Notes under the pieces: generated by a model
Told to the model about the DNA's origin: nothing
The model's database searches: none
Seen by the model: the letters and a program-made list of their open reading frames with translations, nothing else
NCBI GenBank assembly: GCA_959347315.1
Contig: OY365806.1
Location: 22,458,900-22,522,899 of the forward strand
Length of the DNA stretch: 64,000 nt
Reading direction: 5' to 3'
From: Bimastos eiseni
Taxonomy: Eukaryota; Annelida; Clitellata; Crassiclitellata; Lumbricidae
Translations under genes and position numbers: made by a program
Shown here: positions 55,802 through 64,000 of the stretch, piece by piece
Position numbering within the stretch: position 1 is the stretch's first letter
Layout: every line of letters starts with the position of its first letter

Positions 55802-57766
55802 ATGGATTCATCTGCTGTTGAAAGTGTCATAAAAGATGCTATCCAAAAGCAGACAACTTCATTAAATCTGAGTCATCGGCAGATTGTAATTGTGCCGATG
55901 AACCTAAAGGATGCGACTTCATTGAAAAGACTTCAACTGAATGACAATAAAATTATAATGCCACCTGATGAGATAGGGCATTTGCCGGATTTAGAGGAAT
56001 TATCACTGGACAACAACCGTCTGACAGTGTTGCCATCAAACATCTTTTCATTGAAAAACCTCACTTATCTTAACATCAGCAAAAATCCTGTTGGTGCATT
56101 GCCTTCAGCTGTAGGCAACCTTGTCTCTCTTGTGCAGCTGTGGGTTATGGAAACAGAACTGGAAAATTTTCCAAAAGAGATTGGAAAGCTGAAACAGTTG
56201 GAAAAGCTTGGTGCACAATCGAACCGAATAATGAACCTACCAGAAACGTTTGGTGAACTCGGCTGTCTGCAGTGGCTTCATTTGGCAGACAATCGGCTGC
56301 AATCTCTGCCAGAGAGTTTCAGTAAACTACAAGCTCTAGTCTCCTTGAATCTTGACTCGAATCGATTTATATCGATTCCAGACTGTTTATCTGAATTGCA
56401 AATGTTAACGTCACTGAGCGTGAAGGGAAATGACATTGACGATCTCAGTGATGACATCATTTTAGGATTGGTCCGTCTGACTAAGCTGGATATGCGCGAC
56501 ACTAACATTCTGTTACGGAAAGAACACTGGAAGGTATGAACGACTAAATTTTCTCGTGTTGCTTATCTCTTGCCTTCAACTCTCTCTGCATCAGCCTTTA
56601 CTACTCTCTTGTTCTAACTTATTGTAATATGGTCTGGGTATCTAGCTATCACTCCAGACTTAGAAGACTACACATGCTTCAAGATGCCTTTCGCGTTATT
56701 CATCGTAACTTAGGCTGTTCATTGGGCATGTGTTCTCAAATACTTAAACTTGACCAAATAACTGTATTCCAACTTAATGAATTTATGTACATGTATTTTA
56801 ATAATTTATTGCCATCATGCTTTGCAAACTTTTTCGCTATTGTGCTCCAACTTAATCCTTATATAGCCTTTGTGACGCTGATAACTTCAGACCATGGCAC
56901 TTTCGAACCAATACCTGCATGTTTTCTTTAAGTGTCTCTGGACGTCAAGCATGGAATAAATTACCATCAAATCTATGCCAGTTAAGCACCATCTCTCAGT
57001 TTACAAATAAACTTAAAGAATATCTGCTAACATTATAATTTGTCAAGTTACTTAGCTACCTCAAAGTTATGATTCCTAGTTTTATGCCTTCATTGTGTAC
57101 AGTCTTAATTTACCCTTGTTTTATTATGTACATGTTAGTTAAGTAATTAAGTTTCTTGTTCATTGTCTTGAACTTACTTGCATAACTGTGCTCCTACTAA
57201 TTTTGTAATGGGTGTCCCTGTTAGTGGGACCTAGGTCCCTTTAGGGTTCCTTCCTTTGCTAGGTCCCTTTAGGGTTCCTCCCTTTGTTGTCTGTCAACCT
57301 TTCTGTGCTTTTTGATATTAATGTTTTGTTTTCTTAATTGGTTGGTCAGTTGCTAATAAAAAGTACGGTTATGGTATGGTTAACAACCAGTCTTGTTATT
57401 TCAGTAATATTAGTCTTATTTAAGTGTTACTTCTCTTAACAATGTTAGATTTGATACCTCATGAATTAAAATTACGATTGTACACGAAAAAATTCATCCT
57501 TTGGACAATCAACTCATTATCATTATCACTAATAATATAATTATCAGCATCATTATATGAAGATTTACAAAGTACAAGTTAACATGGATCTGGTTGCTAT
57601 TTTATTTCAGGGACTTGAATACATTCTTACAGGTAAGAGTGAACCAAGTGGAACTTTGAAGGAAGGAACCCAATCAGGAGACATTTCATACAGATGCATA
57701 AGTGACAGTGATACACTGACAGAAGATGAAGAAGAAGTTGTCATCAGAACTGAAGATCTCAGCTGA
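55802..57766 (+). CDS. Leucine-rich-repeat protein, two coding exons
   Basis: Exons 55802-56533 and 57611-57766 join in phase 0 (CTGGAAG|GTATGA to TTTATTTCAG|GGACTT) and encode 295 residues. Ten tandem 23-residue LRRs occupy residues 17-240, with the pattern LxxLxLxxNxLxxLPxxIxxL (for example LEELSLDNNRLTVLP, LQWLHLADNRLQSLP). This is the intracellular SHOC2/LRRC type, without signal peptide, cysteine caps or membrane segment. The C-terminal tail of about 50 residues is acidic (LTEDEEEVV). Such proteins usually act as binding scaffolds; no partner can be inferred. The second exon contains an internal CTTACAG|GTAAGA, a strong donor 22 bases after its start. A LINE fragment lies in the intron. 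I cannot assign an ortholog. Confidence 0.85.
56560..57375 (+). mobile_element. LINE fragment (Jockey/CR1 clade, third family) in the LRR gene intron
   Basis: The plus strand reads LTYCNMVWVSSYHSRLRRLH with MLQDAFRVIHRN after it, then FNNLLPSCFANFF and, in another frame, WNKLPSNLCQLSTISQFTNK, which is the usual C-terminal end of CR1/Jockey reverse transcriptases. The 3' part holds two copies of CTAGGTCCCTTTAGGGTTCC and a TATGG-type tail. Frames are broken and only the last third of ORF2 remains. Confidence 0.8.
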
Positions 57767-59262
57767 ACTCTACTCAGATAACGGCATGAAGCAACTGTAA
57801 GCCACGTCACAAAGAAGATACAATGACAACAACTAAACAACAATTTGATTATTATAATGTTATTCATTTAGGTTTCTGAACTACCTGCTATTGTGAGGAC
57901 ATATACTTGCTGAGAGTCATGGCAATCTTCTTAACTTAATTCATCTTTGAGGTTGCTGAAATGGATAGGGCACAGAAGGAAAGAGGGAGCAATGGTGTGC
58001 AGTATTTCTAAATAACTGAAACTCATCACTGTATTTTTATAGGATTTCAGCAGGGATAATAATAGTAATAGTAGGATCAACTGTAGCAGTAGTGGTAGTA
58101 TTAATCATAAGCATTTTTTTTATTTAATAATATTTGACATTACAATATTTCATGAGGGAACAAGGTGATAAACCAAGTTTGTAAGTACTTACATATCAGA
58201 CTGCAATTATGTGTCTGAACTCGTAACTATTGCTTATGTGGCACCTTATAAAGATGCTACAAAATGGCTCTCCAGCAGCTCCAAAAAGGTGCTGCTTGAA
58301 GTATCTAAACGTTAAAGTTTCTTGGTGGAAAAGTTTTAATTTTGAGTGAAAGACTGTTGCCTGTAATTAGCAGTAAAATATTGAAGTTAGCAATGTTTGT
58401 TTTTAGATAAGCAACTAAACAGTGTTCTAAGCAGTTTTGTAGTCCTGTTAATATGCTAGTGTTACTTGTGAAATTAGACAGCAATTATATAATAACTGGA
58501 GTAATTTTCAAACTACAGCATTTTGTAAGTTACTGCTGACTGTTGTTGTTAATTTCAATGTAACATATTCCTAAGTTTAATTAATTAATTAGCTATCGTT
58601 TAATTACTGTTCGTAATATTGCTGCAAATATTAGTCATGAAGACTGAATGTTGTATTATCTTCTACCACATGTTGCATGATCTGCAACTTTATCAATTAT
58701 TTGCACATTGAACCTGTGGAAAATCTGTAAAATTACCAGTATGTTAGAAGATTATTTTCTTAAATTGTATAAGAATATAGATTTCATACAACAATAATTA
58801 TACTGCATCAGTAAGTCCAACAATTGTTAGACGTTTTACAGAATGACAATTATTTTAAATTATTATTGTACAGACTTAAACAACATCAAAATTATGGTGT
58901 TTGACACTCCAATCAACTCTGGCTTTATCTAGTTTTGGGCTCAAGTCCACATAAACATCTTAGAAAACATCAAATATCAAAAGTAAGGTATCTGAAACTT
59001 CCAGAGATGCTCAGACATACTCATCGGACATAGGCAAACAAATAAAGAAATCTCAATAGCTAAAAAATTCTGAAACTGATGCAAGGTTATACATACCTAC
59101 TACAAGGAAATTTAAAACTCCTTTTCTGAAAACTTGAATTTTAATATTTGTAAATCATTATGGGGTCTAGTAATGCATGGTGTGCAGAGTACTTATTAGC
59201 TGCATAAGGTGAAAGAATGAATCTTGTTTCTACTTCAATCTTTACAAAGTTTATGTTTAGAG
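57767..59262. other. Intergenic region between convergent LRR and DAPK genes
   Basis: AT-rich DNA with no coding feature. AATAAA at about 59040 is far from the LRR stop; other signals may be used. The 3' UTRs of both genes must lie here. Confidence 0.6.
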
Positions 59263-62200
59263 TTAGAAAACTTTGTGGCTGTTTGTGCAGATAAACATTG
59301 GCGAGAGAGTGAGCAGTAAAGTTGCCGCATATGGTCTTTCATATTCATTGAATTTCTGACACAAAAGTCGAATAGTTGATGTTGGATTCTGTGACCACAG
59401 TGCCAGCATCTTGTCGGTGTTGCTCAACTGGTTGGCTTCGGTCAATTCCGACAGCTGCTGTTTGTCGAGGCCAAGCACTGTGGCAAACTTGTCCTGTTCA
59501 CTAGTTGTCTGGAAGTGGGGATCTAGCAGGGCAGCCAGCTGGCACCTGGAGTAGAGTGCAAGGTTGGATATGTGGAGGTCAACTCCGAGTATTAGGGATG
59601 AAAAGACATCATTGGAACCAAACGCGATAATATCGGTTAACGACTCTGAGGTGTTGTTGTCCGGCTGGAGCATTGTCCTGCCCTCCAGTTGAGCCATTAG
59701 GATGTCTCTAGGTGTGTAGATGTGTGGCATTGCTTTGTTCTGCATGAGATGTGATGGGCTGATGGGATTCTGTTCGAGGTAAATCCCCGGACAGCACTGT
59801 TGGAAGACATCAACTATGATGTCAAAGATCTTCTGCTGGAAGGCAAACACCGTTCCACCCTGGACTTTAGATCCACGGCATTCGATGTCCAGTGCCTGAC
59901 CGTTACGTACCAGAGACACCACAGCGGCGTAGCCTTCCATCTGGATCTTGCATTTGGTAGAACATTCAATCAGAGTGATGTTGCTGTTTCCTTTCATAGC
60001 ACGGTGCAGGCCAACCACAACTCGTGGATAGATGTGGATGAACTGATCCACATATTCTGGTGGGCTTATGACCCTGATGCCACCACCACAGGTGATGTCA
60101 TCTCTGAGCTCAGCATTTGTCCAGATGGTTGACGGACATTCAAGAATATTGAGCATGGGAAAAGCAAACTCCAGTTCGCCAGAAACAGAGCACTGGACAC
60201 ATATGTTGAGTGCTTCAAGGAGGCTGACCAGGTCGGTTCCATCAAGCCGGGGAAAGAGATATCGAAGATCATCAAGGCTCATTCGGCCATTTTCTGGAGC
60301 ACAGGCAATAACTTCATATGATAACAGCTTTCCAATGATTTCTGTTCCCAGCCATTGTGGGTTGATGATTACAAGATCATCTTTAGCAGCTTCCAAGTAC
60401 ACAATCTGAACAAGAAGGACAAGAAATTAATACTTTAATTGTTTTTAGGTTAAGACTGTAGGTTTGATCAGTCACCTGCAGATAGCACTTTTTCAAATGC
60501 ACCCACCATAGAAATAATATGAAATGCATATTTGGAGGATACAAGCAACTAGATCTAGAGCTGGACTAATAGCCTTGTAGCCATAATTTGGCTTATTGTC
60601 ATCATTAAGTTCACATTGTTTAAAATCACTACTTAGGCAAGATGGCTGTCCATTTGCACATCTTCACCAGGGATTCACAGTTGTTCAACATTACACAAGT
60701 GTGGCTACTTATAAGGAGTCCTTCCTGATAAAACCTCATATACATGACCTAGTAGTTAGACTGTCCCCTTTGGAGTTCTCTGAATCTGAGAGCAACATCT
60801 GTGGCTGCGAACAAGCAAGAGTGACCCAGCAACTGATCGCCAGAGTGCATAGATTCAGGATTCCCTCTGTGTTGACTGCCATTGTGCAGGGACCTTGAAC
60901 AAGTCCTATTATTCATTCAGTCATTAATTACAGAGATTTATATAGCTCCCCTTCAAGGCTACTACTCAGGAGCGCTCCCGACTCCAGCACGTTTAAAAAG
61001 AAGTTTTAAGACAAGTGTAAAATGAGTCTGAGTGGACCCTTGGTGACAACCGCAACGCCAACGGGAGCATGTTCCAGAGCGAGGGGCCAACCACTGAGAA
61101 GGCACGATTCTGTTTGGTAGTTGTACGGGCAAATGGGACAATGAGCATGCCTCGCTCAATATGTATAGCACCAACGACTTATTGTCAATGATTTTTTTCT
61201 CTTATTTAATTATAGTCATTCATAAATGTAAGAACGAAAAAATGCATAAGCAACTAAAGCACAGTGGTTAAGGTATGCATGATCCTTAATCTGAGATTGT
61301 CCGCCTAATCATTAACCCTTACACAGTCTGACAAAAGCTAATTTATATTTTCAAGGAAGATCTGCAACTCTGGCCACTGAGTAATAAAGTGAATCATTGT
61401 CTGCCTACCTCACCAACGACCTGCAGTTGATAAGCAAGTTCTTTAAGGTGTTCCTCAGTCGCTAGAAGATTCACTCTTGTACGGATGTATTCCACGAAGC
61501 TGTTCCATGTGATAACTGGAAAACCTGGCAGCATTTTATTCCAGTTTGGTAGTGCAGCAATTGTTTTCTCCAGAAAACCAAGTCCCATTGGAAGATACTA
61601 AAGACAAAACAAGAAAGTAAAGTTTAAGTGAAAATGAATATATTTTATAACATATTTTAACAGCTGCTTGACAACTACATCAGATTCATACCCCAGCCTC
61701 ATTCAGATAAAATACGATTTGCAATAGCCTTCAATGTGGGTGACTATAATTCCTTACTTTTTTTAATACTCAAAGGCAGCATTTTCTTAAACACAGATGG
61801 TCGATGTATGACAGCAGCATCCATCCATCATGGGGTCATGTTTCAAACTGACTGACCTGGCAGATGAGCTCCTTTGACTTGGCGATAGTCGTCCTAAGGT
61901 TCTTCATCTCGGTTGATGTCACTTGATGAGCATCAAGCACAATGAACCGCCGACTCAGGATCAGATCAGTGTGGAATGTCTTCTCCAGCTCCTCCATGAT
62001 CTTGGACTCGTTATTCATCGTCAGCTCCCCTTTGAGATTCCGTGTGCAACCTGTGCCCAAGTCAGCATGAGTTGCAACGAGCAGAACGTGTGGTGCCCAC
62101 AATTGGTTTCCTGCAAAGCCTGATCAAACACAATGCAGGCAAGTTGAAAAAACTATCAATGTAATATAATGTAACCACTTCATCATCAGCATCATCATCA

Positions 62201-63482
62201 TCAACAACTACAACAGCAACATCATCAACAACTGGTTCTTCTGTTGTCACAATGTCAATACATGAATAAAAGTGAATAAACATTCAGAGCATTGAATTTG
62301 GAATATTTCAGTGGACACGGATCTAATAAATTCATTAAAGAAATGCAAGCAGTAATTGATCTTTGTTTTATTTATTTGTAATCATAATTTCTAAATTTCT
62401 AAACCACTCCTGAAAAGCCAAGTGAAGGGCACCAGCTTATTCACAAGCACTGTGTCTGGTTTGGGGAATTGTCCAGTACCATGTAGTGATCTAAGTGCGA
62501 TTGCCAGAAGACCATAGAGACAGAAGAAGAGAAGCTGGTATGGTGTTTCCATAATCTATATAGGACAATAGAAATTGGAACGTGAAGTACAGGATAGATT
62601 GAGGAAGGAATTCTCTTGAAAAGGTGAGAATTTAGTTTGAAGTTGAAAGTTTAAGTGCTGACAGTCTGTAATCAATGGAGGTAGGTGAATGGTAATACTG
62701 GTGGAGGATTAGGCAATTTGCAAAATTCAGAGCTCAGGTGCAGTGTTGTACATGCATATTGGACAGTAGGAGTGACTGTAGGCAGGGAAGAGTGAGATAG
62801 GAGGATGATAGAGTAAAGTAGGGTGGCTGGATGGTGATGAGTTCATGAAAGTACTTGCACTGGGAGCATTATACCGAGTTGTAGGTTAACAATAGAACTT
62901 TGAATTCCCTCCTGGATTCTCATTGAATGGTGTTGGTTTAAGGCTGGGAGTGATATTGTGGTGTTTGCATGTCCTGGTGACAGGTCAGGTTAGTTTTGGA
63001 TGAGTTGCACATTGTCTAATTTAGGTGGGATTCAAAGTTGAGAATTAGGGTATTGTAACAATTAAGCTTGTACTGGACAATGGGCAATCACTAATTTTAC
63101 AAACTTAACAAAAATAACATTTTTAAATAACAAAAGTTATTCAACAAGAATTAATTTTATCAATTAGTGTTGCACTATAAAACTATTGTTAAAATATATA
63201 CATCTATGCTTGTAATGTATGAAGCCAGAATAAAATAAAGGACTGTCGAATAGCTAGATAATTTTTAAACATGGTAGTAGTATTTACCAAATGGTTCAGC
63301 TGGAGCAATACGAGCACGAATGAAATTGAGCCAGAACTCGAGCTGTGATCGGCGTACAACTTCTGGATCCTTCATACTGATGACAACCAAATGGAGGCAA
63401 TTGGGATCACCAATGAAGTAGTCGTAGACTCCATAGTATGGCTCATAGCCAGAGAACTCCCATATGCTCACTTCACCAGCAC
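59263..63482 (-). CDS. DAPK1: Death-associated protein kinase (DAPK), 3' four exons; 5' part outside window
   Basis: Exons (minus strand): 63482-63288, 62110-61857, 61597-61409, 60405-59263, joined in phase, giving the last roughly 592 residues. The first exon starts mid-gene (phase 2 acceptor CTTACAG|GT). Segments in order: Roc-like GTPase end (SIWEFSGYEPYYGVYDYF, LLVATHADLG), COR region (LLATEEHLKELAYQLQVVGE, LVIINPQWLGTEIIGKLLS, then GGGIRVISP), a conserved linker (GVDLHISNLALYSRCQLAAL) and a C-terminal death domain (FATVLGLDKQQLSELTE, ALWSQNPTSTIRLL). These match the collinear layout of DAPK1. The calmodulin-regulated Ser/Thr kinase domain, ankyrin repeats and P-loop are expected beyond 64,000. 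DAPK acts in stress, autophagy and death signalling on the cytoskeleton. The protein ends soon after the death domain and lacks the Ser-rich tail of vertebrate DAPK1. The nearest paralog name is inferred from the ROCO-death layout, absent in DAPK2/3. Confidence 0.95.
60740..60905 (+). mobile_element. Degraded SINE, family A related
   Basis: GACCTAGTAGTTAGACTGTC (A-box-like) begins it, and CATTGTGCAGGGACCTTGAA with CAAGTCC ends it, which matches the family A body. It directly abuts the LINE fragment at 60905-61170 in a DAPK intron. Confidence 0.45.
60905..61170 (-). mobile_element. LINE 3' fragment, second family
   Basis: The minus strand reads IVPFARTTTKQNRAFSVVGP, then SLWNMLPLALRLSPRVHSD, the typical last residues of a CR1/L2-like ORF2, then a 3' UTR with CTTGAAGGGGAGCTATATAA and an ATGA-type tail. 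It lies in the DAPK intron between 60406 and 61408. Confidence 0.8.
62405..63065 (-). mobile_element. Degraded L2/CR1-type LINE fragment in a DAPK intron
   Basis: It follows the element at 1527-2740 in order: ACCAGCTTATTCACAAGCAC at its 3' end, a purine-rich middle, GGGAGTGATATTGTGGTGTT and GTCCTGGTGACAGG, then a CTAATTTAGGTGGGATTC word and ATTGTAACAATTAAGCTTGT. Reading frames are lost. Confidence 0.7.
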
Positions 63483-63897
63483 CTGTAAGTTAGGTGTGTA
63501 CAGCAGGTCACTCCATTTATTACTAAGGTATTCATTCATGTGGTAGTTCAGACCTAATGAAACGAAGCCAACAGGATGATTGTTCGTGGTAAAAATAAAG
63601 ATAATTGGAAACATGACAACAGCTGAGCAAAATGAAAAAGGGAATCGTTTTCTAACAATGCATGAGTACACATACATATGGTGGCCAAGCAATTCAGAAC
63701 TCAGCAATTTGGCACAGACAATTCTGAGCAAGCAGTTCAATGCAAATATTCCTTAAAATTGTAAACTTTTTTATGGTATTGACAAATCTACAAAGACAAT
63801 TTTGAATTTAAGAGCCACCAATGGTAATCAAAAGCTCGGTCGACTAAGAGTAATGACGTAACAGAGCGCATCAATGTTCAGATGGTATCACCTCACT

Positions 63898-63970
63898 TTT
63901 CTATTCTATTCTATTTACGAATTTATAAAACGCCTCTTACAGCACAACCTAATCAGAGGCACTCTCAGTG
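63898..63970 (+). repeat. Dispersed repeat, copy 2
   Basis: TTCTATTTACGAATTTATAA, AACGCCTCTTACAGCACAAC and CTAATCAGAGGC match the repeat at 39995-40062. Confidence 0.75.
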
Positions 63971-64000
63971 CGAAAAACCTCTAGAGAAAAGACAAATCTT

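Overview
This is eukaryotic, animal nuclear DNA. Its genes are split by GT-AG introns with conserved phases, its proteins belong to metazoan families, and it carries several classes of animal transposon. The frequent AGGCCTA words in the left third, mosaic CpG content and repeat mix suggest a marine invertebrate (echinoderm- or hemichordate-like is my guess). I cannot fix the species.

Layout. Bases 1-20,300 are gene-poor, CpG-rich and repeat-dense. They hold a broken mariner element, an L2/CR1-type LINE, microsatellites, palindrome arrays, a hairpin-rich repeat block (about 11,960-13,650), a tRNA-derived SINE and a decayed coiled-coil gene. One apparently intact but unrecognised gene (4,686-7,833, +) has a TATA box, three phase-compatible exons, a signal peptide and a poly(A) signal. 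I predict a small secreted protein of about 195 residues. Bases 23,300-64,000 are AT-rich, CpG-poor and gene-bearing, with four recognisable loci: an X11/Mint adaptor (APBA family; 12 coding exons, +, 23,355-37,885); a HACD3-type very-long-chain 3-hydroxyacyl-CoA dehydratase (10 exons, -, 54,312-44,339); a leucine-rich-repeat protein (2 coding exons, +, 55,802-57,766); and the 3' part of a death-associated protein kinase (Roc end, COR and death domain; -, 63,482-59,263), whose kinase and ankyrin exons lie beyond the right edge.

The APBA and HACD3 genes are convergent, HACD3 and the LRR gene divergent, and the LRR gene and DAPK convergent. I see no common pathway: APBA is a synaptic/trafficking scaffold, HACD3 an ER lipid enzyme and DAPK a stress/death kinase. 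Their proximity recalls human 9q21 (APBA1, DAPK1) and 15q22 (DAPK2, HACD3), so it may be an old linkage group. Introns carry many mobile elements, including two hAT elements with exact 8-bp target duplications, a MITE and several LINE/SINE pieces. The most unusual structure is a 37-bp minisatellite in HACD3 whose repeat unit is itself the 3' splice site of exon 9, present six times.

Exon limits were set by hand from splice consensus, frame and family conservation. No search or transcript data were used.
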